64,000 nt of DNA from Fluviicola taffensis DSM 16823 (lineage in GTDB: Bacteria > Bacteroidota > Bacteroidia > Flavobacteriales_D > Crocinitomicaceae), in contig NC_015321.1 in NCBI RefSeq assembly GCF_000194605.1, positions 3,844,001-3,908,000 of the forward strand, given 5' to 3'. The translations under genes and the position numbers were made by a program. The notes beneath the pieces are model-generated. The model was not told where the DNA came from and searched no databases. It saw only the letters and a list, made by a program, of their open reading frames with translations. Below, in pieces: positions 27,356 to 34,980 of this stretch (position 1 is its first letter; every line of letters starts with the position of its first letter).

Positions 27356-28322
27356 TTGATACTAAATTAGTAACTACTTCTCGCTCTAAATAATAATTAC
27401 ACGGACCAGAAACCATTCCAAACTGTCCCACAGGATTAACTTCCAAGAAATATAATTCTCCTGTTTCACTTTTGAGAAAGTCGATTGAACCAGAATTAAG
27501 ATTGAGCGACTTCATCAGTTTTTTTAATTTTAGCAAATCCTCTTTTTTTAATTCAAATGGAACTGTTCTGTTAGGATGCACTGTATTGTATCTCCTAAAA
27601 TCTTCTGAAGTTTGTTTATCTTCTTGTGAAAAAATAGCCATACTAAAGGCCTTTTCATTTAGAAAAAAGGTGCGTATCTCAAAACTCTTTTCTATGCGTT
27701 CTTGCAACAAAAATGGGAAAACCTCACTTTCTTTATTGAAATGCTTAGATTTCACCTCTGTGGTATACTGCATGTAATGGTTTGAATTATGTCTTAACAT
27801 AACCATATTATAAATGGGCTTGGTAATGTATCTTTTACCTGTTTTTTTGATGATTTTTATTGCTTCTTCATTCGATGTCAAAAGGTGTGAATCAGGAATT
27901 TTAAAACCACTTTCCTGTGCAAGAAAAAGAGTTTCCAGTTTATCGTTGATTGCGGTGTTCAAATTGTTTACACCTTTCATGTATTTAAAAAGCGCATGAA
28001 AAAAACCCGAATTAAATGAAATGATTTCTTGTTGTGCAAATTCCTCGAGCTCTGGAGTTAATGTACTAAACTTATAATTACTCAATGTACTAGCATTCGA
28101 TCTTCTATAAATATATCCCACGACATCCTTTTCTGTAACAATACTTCGTTTATGCTTTATCTGAAAAGAAAAAATGTTATTCGCAATGGAATAATTTAGC
28201 AAAACTTTCGACAAATTACGAGTGTCAATAATGATCGGTGTAACATTCAGGCTTATACACCAATCGACCATTCTATGAGTAGTAATGTCATCCTCAATTG
28301 AGAAAAATAGTAAGTATTTCAT
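27339..28322 (-). CDS. ATP-grasp peptide maturase (grasp-with-spasm / graspetide type)
   Basis: A 327-residue ATP-grasp enzyme. The middle part has nucleotide-contact elements (ESGFKIPDSHLLTSN, KRYITKP, LLQERIEKSFEIRTFF). The C-terminal LYFLEVNPVGQFGMV is the Mg/ATP-binding motif shared with microviridin-type ligases such as MvdC/MvdD. Enzymes of this kind join acidic side chains of a precursor peptide to Ser, Thr or Lys, making esters or amides. The ATG overlaps the stop of the upstream lipoprotein-like gene by 4 bp, and the SPASM maturase lies downstream. The cytoplasmic substrate is probably the 77-residue peptide encoded at 29290-29523. Confidence 0.87.
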   Translation of the reverse strand: MKYLLFFSIEDDITTHRMVDWCISLNVTPIIIDTRNLSKVLLNYSIANNIFSFQIKHKRSIVTEKDVVGYIYRRSNASTLSNYKFSTLTPELEEFAQQEIISFNSGFFHALFKYMKGVNNLNTAINDKLETLFLAQESGFKIPDSHLLTSNEEAIKIIKKTGKRYITKPIYNMVMLRHNSNHYMQYTTEVKSKHFNKESEVFPFLLQERIEKSFEIRTFFLNEKAFSMAIFSQEDKQTSEDFRRYNTVHPNRTVPFELKKEDLLKLKKLMKSLNLNSGSIDFLKSETGELYFLEVNPVGQFGMVSGPCNYYLEREVVTNLVSNEKIN

Positions 28323-29257
28323 AATGTAAATGGCTTTAAACCAAATAATAATCTATTTATATTAATTTGTTTTAATTCTTTTTTTGAAAGACTATTAATT
28401 GGGTTACCGCTTTGTGCTTTGGTTGTCATTAAAAATTGTAAAGGCAGATTATTTGATTCCAAATAACGGTCAACAATTTGGACATAGTACTCACTGGGTA
28501 AATTATTTTTTTTTACCTGATTTAAGTAATCTTCAATCAGTCTTTTTTTCTTTTCGTTGTTGTCCAAATGTTGGATAATAGTAAACATCATGTGTATATA
28601 TTCTAAATTTAACTCTCGATAGCCAGGGACATATCCAATAGTATCCATACTTCGATAGAATAATTCACTGCTGATTTCATCTAAGGGGTTTTGCAATCGA
28701 AATATGCTGTCTGAAAATTTCTCAAATTCATTTCGTGTAATTTCATTTTTTCTGTATTTCAGATAAACACTTCCAATCTTTATTCGGTGTTTTTGCTCAA
28801 GAGAATAGCACGAATCTAATATATTCAGAATCTTTGAATCAGATGATTTAGAACTGGTTGTGATTTGTTTCATAAAATCAGTCATTTCATTTTGAAAATG
28901 AGTGTATTTTCTGGAAGTTAAATTTTTTAATGAAAAACTGTCTTGAAGATTTACTCCTAAAAGAAGCTTTTCAAATAACGGTTGGTCATTGTTTTTATCC
29001 GCATGGTAAATTGCAAGGTTTCTGTAATATCCTTTATTGATGGCTTTATTTTCAATTAGAAGAATACAATTAATTGATTTTAAGTAGTTTGTTTCTTTTT
29101 CTTTATCATATCTGGAATAATTTCGAATCATATTCTTTTGACAAGAAAATAGTATTGAAAATACGATAATGATTACCAATACATGAAATGAATAATACTT
29201 AAACACCGGATAAAAAAAAGTTTTTATCCGGTGTTTTTTAAAAAAATCAGTTCTCAT
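28319..29257 (-). CDS. RiPP-operon lipoprotein or membrane-anchored protein, DUF6624-like C-terminus
   Basis: A 312-residue product if started at the ATG at 29257. An ATG 25 codons upstream would overlap the precursor gene. A basic N-terminus (MRTDFFKKHRIKTFF) precedes a hydrophobic helix ending in FSILFSC, a possible lipobox. The rest is helical and hydrophilic. The final 100 residues (FTIIQHLDNNEKKK ... YYVQIVDRYL ... INRLLFGLKPF) recall DUF6624 proteins, a low-confidence match. It overlaps the ATP-grasp gene by 4 bp, so it belongs to the RiPP operon. An immunity or export-related role is possible, but nothing in the sequence proves it. The first codons overlie a strong hairpin. Confidence 0.7.
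   Translation of the reverse strand: MRTDFFKKHRIKTFFYPVFKYYSFHVLVIIIVFSILFSCQKNMIRNYSRYDKEKETNYLKSINCILLIENKAINKGYYRNLAIYHADKNNDQPLFEKLLLGVNLQDSFSLKNLTSRKYTHFQNEMTDFMKQITTSSKSSDSKILNILDSCYSLEQKHRIKIGSVYLKYRKNEITRNEFEKFSDSIFRLQNPLDEISSELFYRSMDTIGYVPGYRELNLEYIHMMFTIIQHLDNNEKKKRLIEDYLNQVKKNNLPSEYYVQIVDRYLESNNLPLQFLMTTKAQSGNPINSLSKKELKQININRLLFGLKPFTL
29201..29236. other. Perfect 16-bp inverted repeat between precursor and maturase genes
   Basis: AAACACCGGATAAAAA and its exact reverse complement are separated by AAAG. It lies 54 bp after the precursor gene, inside codons 8-19 of the next gene. On the - strand RNA no T run follows, so it is more likely an attenuator, processing site or translation block than a plain terminator. 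On the + strand six T follow, as in a terminator for transcripts from the other side. Confidence 0.85.
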
Positions 29258-29289
29258 ACTAGAGTTGATTTCACCAAATTTCGGGTTGT

Positions 29290-29523
29290 TTATCTTTCTA
29301 AAGCAGAAATACTTCTTGCCAATGCATCGCACTTATCTGGATCAATTGTACACTGAGTTTCTGTTTCTATAAAGGTATTCGGATCACCTGCACTATCAAC
29401 GAATCCTGATTCACATGGTCCTGCGCCAGTTTCTCCTCCTGTTGCCATTCCTGCAAAGATTTTGTTCGTTTCAATTACATTTTCCTGAAAACGCTTAAAA
29501 GTGTCATTTAGATTTGATTTCAT
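29290..29523 (-). CDS. Candidate RiPP precursor peptide
   Basis: A 77-residue peptide. Residues 1-27 are a helical leader (MKSNLNDTFKRFQENVIETN) ending in GMATGG, which resembles the Gly-Gly leader ends of Bacteroidota natural-product precursors. The remainder (31-77) is rich in Glu/Asp (10), Thr/Ser and Gly, with cysteines at 37, 58 and 65. These acid and hydroxyl side chains are the type used by ATP-grasp ligases for ester or amide links. It is the first gene of an operon that encodes an ATP-grasp and a SPASM maturase. Family and cleavage site are inferred, not proven. Confidence 0.75.
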   Translation of the reverse strand: MKSNLNDTFKRFQENVIETNKIFAGMATGGETGAGPCESGFVDSAGDPNTFIETETQCTIDPDKCDALARSISALER

Positions 29524-30113
29524 TTTGATGGTCTTTTATTTTTTCCTACTCTAAATATGGTTTTCGGATTCCCCATTTTAATTTTTGTTAACGTTTGAAA
29601 GATATAAATATTTTAATAAAAATGTTGTCTGAGGTTTATTTTTTTTTTCAACAATGATCTCTAAACCATGTTTTTAGGATATATTCTGATTTGAAATTCC
29701 TCTAATTTTAGTTGGTTTTTTATCAAGTCAAAATATTTTTCTTTTTATTTTTCTGACTCCAGATGTATTCCGCTTTCTAGGATGGAATACAACAATCTAA
29801 TTAATAGTAATCTGGATTTTATTTAATGGATTAAATGCTTTTATAGAGCATAGCTTGTTAAGTTTCAGTATTATAAAAAGCACTGAAATACAACTCCTTT
29901 TGAGTAAACCGGAATTGAACCGCTATGAATTTTCGGAAACCGAATGAAAATGGCTAGTTGCGGAAGATTTGGGTTTGCCACGCTCCTCGGCCTTCCTTCA
30001 AAGGAGGAGACTAAATTCGTTCTTCGAACCGGGATTTCATACTCAGTTCTCACACTTACTCTGAAAAGAAAAAAGCCCGGAAAGTGTGAGAGCGAGTACA
30101 GAGTGACAAAAAT
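29524..30113. other. Gene-poor region upstream of the RiPP locus, possible element scar
   Basis: Very AT-rich DNA (29524-29870) must hold the RiPP promoter, but I see only a one-mismatch -7 box (TATCTTTC on the - strand). From about 29890 to 30110 the base composition rises and short inverted repeats appear, such as CTCACACTT with AAGTGTGAG around 30040-30090. The short open frames here have no coding character. CTTTTGAGT at 29897 repeats the bases at the ssrA 3' end. Confidence 0.45.
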
Positions 30114-30143
30114 AAAAAAGCATCACTCACGTAATGCTTTTTT
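30114..30143 (-). terminator. Terminator of the accessory operon
   Basis: AAAAAAGCAT pairs with ATGCTTTTTT across a 10-nt loop. It lies 57 bp beyond the stop of the nuclease-like gene on the - strand and is symmetrical, so it may act on both strands. Confidence 0.8.
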
Positions 30144-30200
30144 ATTTTTGTGGAGAAGAGCGAACGGAAATGGAACCAGAAACAATAATTATTTGATGTA

Positions 30201-31025
30201 TTAATGATGAAATTTTGGATTCACGGTTTCTAGTTTTGACTCAGCTAAAATGAAGTTGGATTCTAAAAATGAAATCAAATTGCTGTCAGCGATTTTCGTA
30301 GGTGAGTAATGTGCAATATTGCAAGGGTATTTCCATTCACCATCTTTATCTTCATAGTAATCAAAAGATATAAAAACTATTGCTCCCAAAGATTTCAAAT
30401 TCTTTGGTGAGTTCTTTTTAAAACCTTCATTTATATTTTCTAGTATCGAAAATAAATATTGCTTGGATATTTCCAAATCGAGTTTCTTAGCATGAAAAAT
30501 CGGATTAGTAATATCTACAAATAAAACAGTGGATGAATTCATATAATTTACCACCAATTTTTCTCTTACAGAATTTCTTATCTTTTGAAAAATTTGCTTT
30601 TCAGAAGGTATAGCTGTAAAACTAAATAACGCGCTAGTACATTCTACAAATATTTCACCATTGTAATCAATTGAAAAATCAGGCTTCTCTCGATTTTTAA
30701 AAGTGATATTTTTCTGAACTAAAGTCCAATGAAAGTATAATTCAAATAGATCTCCGTAAAATGAGACATTTTTAGTATTCTTAATGAGACGATTTTTCCA
30801 TAATTCAAAAGCTGAATTGTCTATCAGGTTTAGCTCATATAAATAGTCTATTGGTCCAAATAGGCTATTATATAGAAGATAATTAAATTCTTCAGATAAA
30901 GGATCAAGAGCTAGCAATTCATTATAGCTATTGAAAAAAGGGTGGTCCGAGTGTTTTGAATCTGATAGATCAAAACCTAATTGTTCAACATAGATTTTTT
31001 TTATGTGATCTAAACTCTGGCTCAT
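30201..31025 (-). CDS. PD-(D/E)XK nuclease-like protein of unknown function
   Basis: A 274-residue cytoplasmic protein. I chose the ATG at 31025; a TTG at 31046 is an alternative. The core (GDLFELYFHWTLVQ, KPDFSIDYNGEIFVECTSA) has the order Glu, Pro-Asp, Glu-x-x expected of a PD-(D/E)XK restriction-endonuclease-like fold. The usual final Lys is replaced by Thr (ECT), so it may be a variant or inactive nuclease. A longer helical region follows. The gene lies 28 bp downstream of the HEPN-like gene and ends the three-gene set. No named family is recognised; a nucleic-acid-targeting role is inferred from motif and context. Confidence 0.62.
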   Translation of the reverse strand: MSQSLDHIKKIYVEQLGFDLSDSKHSDHPFFNSYNELLALDPLSEEFNYLLYNSLFGPIDYLYELNLIDNSAFELWKNRLIKNTKNVSFYGDLFELYFHWTLVQKNITFKNREKPDFSIDYNGEIFVECTSALFSFTAIPSEKQIFQKIRNSVREKLVVNYMNSSTVLFVDITNPIFHAKKLDLEISKQYLFSILENINEGFKKNSPKNLKSLGAIVFISFDYYEDKDGEWKYPCNIAHYSPTKIADSNLISFLESNFILAESKLETVNPKFHH

Positions 31026-31053
31026 TTTCTTCGTTTTACTTTTCAAAAAAGTC

Positions 31054-31947
31054 TTACAGTTTTTTTAATTGATCTTCGATGTTATCAATAAATAACTGAA
31101 TATCTACTATAAGATCAGTAATGATATCATTGTCAACCATTATCTGATCTTTTTCTTTAGTCCAGCCATTACGATGTACTAAATCATGACGCTTAGTAAC
31201 TGCCTTAGAAGGAACAGCAATACTACCAAAATCAACTCCTAATGTATCGAGATACATTCCCTTCACCTTAGCTAAATTGTGAAATATGATTTCTAACATT
31301 GATTGTCGACATCGGAGTTTAATTTTTTCAAATTCATCATATAATTTATTTAACGAGATTGTTTCATTTTTGAAATCTTTGAATGTAGCAACAAATCTTT
31401 TGAGGAAGATATCCGAATTTAATGTGGTATTGATGAATGCATCTGATAAATAGGTTTCCATGGATGAAATTACACCGATATAAATTTGTCGTCTTAATGC
31501 TTTATCAGCTCGATTATTGGCCAGTTTGATAGCATTTAGCTCCCTTAAGCTTCTAATTTCTGCACAAAAGGTTTCATAGAATTCGGTATTAGATACTATA
31601 GCATCATATTGATCATCAATAAGTGCTTCGTATTGTTGTTCATTAAAAGAACCGTCTGTCCCTAATTTAGTAATGCGATAATCGGATCCGATTCCATCTA
31701 TATAGCCATAACCTTGATAAGGTGTGATAAAAATTTTACAATAATACTCTTCACCACATTTACAAAACATCATTCCTTCGGATGTCAATTCGTCACCTAC
31801 AATATTTTCTTGATCAGGAATATCTAATTCAATTTGTTGGCGTTCGAAACATTTAATACAATCAAAGCTTAAAAATAAATTTTCTAATGCCGGGTCGAAA
31901 TCAAACTCTCTCATAGGGAATAAAATATAATCAGAAACATAAGACAA
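31054..31947 (-). CDS. HEPN-like protein with zinc-finger-like N-terminus
   Basis: A 297-residue protein. The listed start is a TTG 4 bp after the previous stop; the ATG at 31914 is an alternative. The N-terminal part has CIKC and MFCKCGEEYYC, a possible zinc ribbon. The remaining 200 residues are helical and contain RHDLVHRNGW near residue 255, an R-x4-H motif followed by RNG, as in RiboL-PSP-HEPN-type RNases. HEPN domains of this kind cut RNA in toxin and phage-defence systems. Its neighbours are a membrane protein and a nuclease-like protein in a tight operon. It may equally be a non-catalytic HEPN sensor. The assignment rests on a short motif. Confidence 0.62.
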   Translation of the reverse strand: MSYVSDYILFPMREFDFDPALENLFLSFDCIKCFERQQIELDIPDQENIVGDELTSEGMMFCKCGEEYYCKIFITPYQGYGYIDGIGSDYRITKLGTDGSFNEQQYEALIDDQYDAIVSNTEFYETFCAEIRSLRELNAIKLANNRADKALRRQIYIGVISSMETYLSDAFINTTLNSDIFLKRFVATFKDFKNETISLNKLYDEFEKIKLRCRQSMLEIIFHNLAKVKGMYLDTLGVDFGSIAVPSKAVTKRHDLVHRNGWTKEKDQIMVDNDIITDLIVDIQLFIDNIEDQLKKL

Positions 31948-31951
31948 GAAT

Positions 31952-32590
31952 TTAACGACTCTTACCCGACAATAAATAAATTGACTTTTCTAATAATGCG
32001 TAAAATTTATACCCAACTTCCGATGTTTGATACTTAATATCCATAACATCAATTTGTAGGTTCTTTGTCTCAATCTTTTCCAAAAGACCATAACCAACTA
32101 ATTTTGGAGCGAGAACTCCATATAAATACCCGCCATCGTTCAGCTCATCATTCAAGGTAACACCTTTATTAAAAAAAGGAGAATACACATGAAACATATT
32201 CAATAAATCTTCCTGCGGAGGTTCTTGCCCTGACCAATTCATTCCATTTGTACCAAATGGAAGATTCTGATTTAATAAAATATGATATAATTCTCCGAAC
32301 TTGTAATTGCCAACTTGTTCATCCCAAATAGGATGTTTATTTCTCTTAAAAAATCTAATCAACCACTTTGTTAAAAAAAACAGACCTATAATTGACAAAA
32401 AAACAAAGACAGGTAGTTCGTACTTTAGGCATGAGACGATGAAAGTATAAACCTCCTGTGCTGAGTAATTACTATATTTAGTCCATAATGTAGCTACTAA
32501 CAATATTATACCAGCTGAAATAACTTTACTCCAAACTGGATCTTTCCATACTTTAACAATTACGTTCCAAATTCTTTCTGTTTTGCTCAT
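31952..32590 (-). CDS. Two-TM membrane protein with winged-helix-like tail, first gene of accessory operon
   Basis: A 212-residue protein. Two membrane segments (about 23-41 and 58-76: SAGIILLVATLW and LPVFVFLSIIGLFFL) are followed by a cytoplasmic domain of about 130 residues. Its end (LAPKLVGYGLLEKIE ... YQTSEVGYKFYALLEK) has the helix-wing alternation of a degenerate winged helix. It is translated just ahead of the HEPN-like gene (4-bp gap). Membrane proteins paired with HEPN or nuclease partners occur in phage-defence systems as effectors or anchors. I do not recognise this family. Confidence 0.65.
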   Translation of the reverse strand: MSKTERIWNVIVKVWKDPVWSKVISAGIILLVATLWTKYSNYSAQEVYTFIVSCLKYELPVFVFLSIIGLFFLTKWLIRFFKRNKHPIWDEQVGNYKFGELYHILLNQNLPFGTNGMNWSGQEPPQEDLLNMFHVYSPFFNKGVTLNDELNDGGYLYGVLAPKLVGYGLLEKIETKNLQIDVMDIKYQTSEVGYKFYALLEKSIYLLSGKSR

Positions 32591-32710
32591 TATAAGATTC
32601 TTTGATAGCGATTATTTATGGGTATATCTACTATTGATAAATAGTCTATTAAACACCATCTCAATATGGACTAAATTTAAGCAAATAGTTTTGTTGCCGT
32701 AAATTTAGAA

Positions 32711-33247
32711 TTATTTTACAGTGTCGGGGCTTAAAATATCAGGATGATGTTGAATATGTATTTCTTGTACTTTCTTAACATTGGGATGAATATCAGGTGC
32801 TGAAACAGGGGAATTAAACATCATTAGAATATGCCAGACAGCGAAAAAGATAACCCCAGAAAAGAAAGTAAAAATGCAATCATTAAAAGCACGGTCAATT
32901 TTCTTCGAGATTCCATTTAATATTTCAGAATATTTATCATTGACAAATTTCAAGTCTTCACTATTTTCTAAAAGATTATATTCTTTTACCAGATCATATT
33001 GAGCGTTACTAGTTGAAAGTTGTGTGAATGTGTGAATGTTAAATCTGAATCCAGAATAGATACAAAGACTCCATAAAATAACTGCACCCATTAACCAGAA
33101 ATCACTTCCTTCTGGTTTTTTTCCAAAGGATTTATTAACTGCAAATCCAATTGCTGCAACGGCTAAAGCAATAATATAATAGATAAATTTACTTGTACCA
33201 TCATTCAAACGTCTTTGTACATCTAATTGTAAGTCATTGTCTTTCAT
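32711..33247 (-). CDS. Small membrane protein of unknown function
   Basis: A 178-residue protein with three hydrophobic segments (about 23-39, 49-67 and 120-142: IYYIIALAVAAIGFAV, WLMGAVILWSLCIYSGF, CIFTFFSGVIFFAVWHILMMF). A soluble, charged stretch of about 50 residues separates the second and third. The C-terminus (IHPNVKKVQEIHIQHHPDIL) is His-rich. It resembles SLATT-type membrane modules only in general layout. It is separated from the three-gene set by 120 bp, so it may be transcribed separately. Confidence 0.6.
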   Translation of the reverse strand: MKDNDLQLDVQRRLNDGTSKFIYYIIALAVAAIGFAVNKSFGKKPEGSDFWLMGAVILWSLCIYSGFRFNIHTFTQLSTSNAQYDLVKEYNLLENSEDLKFVNDKYSEILNGISKKIDRAFNDCIFTFFSGVIFFAVWHILMMFNSPVSAPDIHPNVKKVQEIHIQHHPDILSPDTVK

Positions 33248-33377
33248 ATCATAAAAATATTCAATTTTCTTCTTTACAGCCTTAAATTATCCCGAACAAA
33301 CCAAATCATTATAAAAACAGAAGAGCTATAACTGTGCAACTTTATTAAGGTCTACCAACTCTTAGAATAGACTCATA

Positions 33378-34184
33378 TTAATCAACCCACGAAAATTCTT
33401 TAGCTTCTTTTTTACATCGTTCTAGGCTTTTGTTATAAATAGTGTCTTCCACCCAATACGATACACCACCATGGTGGGAACATGCGCCTGAACCAGTTGC
33501 AAAGCTACCTGTTCCATCGCTACAAACTGCACCTACTCTATAGGTTGTTATCGATTCGTGATAATATTTTTTTGCTAAAACATCAGGATTGGTAAACTTA
33601 TCATTTACCCAATTCATAAATAACTGACCTGAAAAAATCCAACTGAAAATCGTAACAAGAATAGTTATTGATAAGAATTGAGTAAATGAGCTGCTCTCCC
33701 AAATCCTCCACTTTGATATTGAAAAAAAAATCTTTTTATCTTTTTGAAATCTTCGAGAGATGTAAGAGAATGCCTTAGTAAATAAGTATATTTCTATTGC
33801 TAAGAACCCAAATAGAAACAAGCTTAGAAGTAGAAAAACTGAATATTCGCAATCCAGCATTACTCCACAGAGCTTGACCAAGGCTACAATTAGAATTAAG
33901 AATACTAAAATCAATAAAATACACCTAAGAATTTTCTTTTTAGAGAAAAAATGCCTTTTAACTAATTGCTCACCGTCTTTATCATTTACTCCAATGTTCT
34001 TTTTTCGTTGAGTTTTGTTTATAAGGATAATTAGAAACGTCGGAAGTAAGATCAATAGAGCATAGCGAATCCAGTCAATCACGATTATCTTTTTTATCAA
34101 ATCAGAAAATAGCATCGACATTAAAATGATACAAGCGACTACATAGAACCAAGTGTCGTTAGATTCAAAACGATTTTTTTTCAT
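33378..34184 (-). CDS. Membrane protein with DUF3761-like C-terminal domain
   Basis: A 268-residue protein with five or so hydrophobic segments in the first 200 residues, with Lys-rich loops between them. The end (VGAVCSDGTGSFATGSGACSHHGG) matches the cysteine- and His-rich signature of DUF3761 (C...DGT.S.......CS.HGG), a small extracytoplasmic module of unknown function, usually found alone after a signal peptide. The fusion with several membrane helices is unusual. It lies between ssrA and the accessory genes, 130 bp upstream of the 178-residue membrane protein. Confidence 0.65.
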   Translation of the reverse strand: MKKNRFESNDTWFYVVACIILMSMLFSDLIKKIIVIDWIRYALLILLPTFLIILINKTQRKKNIGVNDKDGEQLVKRHFFSKKKILRCILLILVFLILIVALVKLCGVMLDCEYSVFLLLSLFLFGFLAIEIYLFTKAFSYISRRFQKDKKIFFSISKWRIWESSSFTQFLSITILVTIFSWIFSGQLFMNWVNDKFTNPDVLAKKYYHESITTYRVGAVCSDGTGSFATGSGACSHHGGVSYWVEDTIYNKSLERCKKEAKEFSWVD

Positions 34185-34310
34185 AATGTTTACTTAACCT
34201 AGAGACTAAGAGCCTTAAAATAGAAGAAATATTTTAAGGTCTTCTAATTTTTGGTGAAAAACTCTGGTCATTACTGGGGTTTCTGACAGTAAAACTGACA
34301 GTTTAAAATA

Positions 34311-34344
34311 AAAAAGCCTGTAAATCAAATACTTACAGGCTTTT
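34311..34344 (-). terminator. Terminator of ssrA
   Basis: On the - strand, AAAAGCCTGTAA pairs with TTACAGGCTTTT and a T run follows, directly after the tRNA-like end of the tmRNA. Confidence 0.88.
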
Positions 34345-34347
34345 GAG

Positions 34348-34748
34348 TGGAGTCGGAGGGGTTCGAACCCTCGTCCAAACAATGGTTCCGAATGTCTTCT
34401 ACATGCTTATTTTTTGATTAGTTTTCGAGTTGAATTCGGACAAAAACACCCAAGATCCAACCTTAGCTTCTGAGATCTCACACCTTGCGCGAAGCTCGCT
34501 CAGTGCCAGATTTTCTAAAATGATTCCCCTTGGCCTGCTGATCGAAAATCAGAATCGTGCAGAGGAGAAACTTGTCCGTGTACTAAACTTCCACTGGATT
34601 AAGCCTTATTTACCTAGTAAATTAAGCAGCAAGTGCGTATGACGTATTGTCAATTATGGTTCGCAGCAAGATATTAAAGAGCTTCACTACAACGCTCTGC
34701 ATGCTTCCCACCGAAATCTCGATCGCTGTCAAATCCAATGTCGACCCC
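34348..34748 (-). ncRNA. ssrA: tmRNA
   Basis: A 401-nt transfer-messenger RNA on the - strand. The 5' end GGGGTCG pairs with CGACTCC near the 3' end to make the acceptor stem. The next bases (ACATTGGATTTGACAGCG) are the conserved 5' tRNA-like sequence. The 3' half ends GGACGAGGGTTCGAACCCC, a T arm and loop. The reading frame in the middle ends with NTSYALAA and TAA, matching the usual ALAA degradation tag; its first codon is not certain. No CCA is encoded after the discriminator A at 34348. It works with SmpB, encoded about 3 kb away, to release stalled ribosomes. Confidence 0.95.
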
Positions 34749-34756
34749 AGTTGTAA

Positions 34757-34785
34757 CAAAAGTAAGAAAAAATATGGATTTACAA
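34757..34785 (-). promoter_or_regulatory. ssrA promoter (TTG - 18 bp - TACTTTTG)
   Basis: The -7 box TACTTTTG (34757-34764) fits TAnnTTTG and is 8 bp ahead of the tmRNA 5' end. A TTG at 34783-34785 lies 18 bp further upstream, within the Bacteroidota range. Confidence 0.75.
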
Positions 34786-34943
34786 TTGGCTCTTGTGTTT
34801 TGTTAACCAAAAGGAGGGGGAGTCTGAGGAATAAATTGTTAAAAAGAGACTATCAAACCCTTGGAGTTTTTACTGAAAGTTGCAAGTTCGCGATATTGCG
34901 AACAACTCAATGTTTAAAAGGAATTCGAGTGGTTTCAAAGAAA

Positions 34944-34971
34944 AAAATCCTGACTTGTAAGTCAGGATTTT
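34944..34971 (-). terminator. Terminator of the RRM protein gene
   Basis: AAAATCCTGACTT pairs with AAGTCAGGATTTT, and on the - strand a run of seven T follows. It begins 10 bp past the stop codon of the RRM gene. Confidence 0.88.
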
Positions 34972-34980
34972 CATTAATTT

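Noticed and set aside
29201-29240. Plain terminator for the RiPP precursor
   Set aside because: No T run follows on the - strand, which is the coding strand here. The T run is on the + strand.
29871-30204. Short open frames in the gap near 30 kb
   Set aside because: They have low coding quality and overlap the hairpin and the possible scar; no known family fits.
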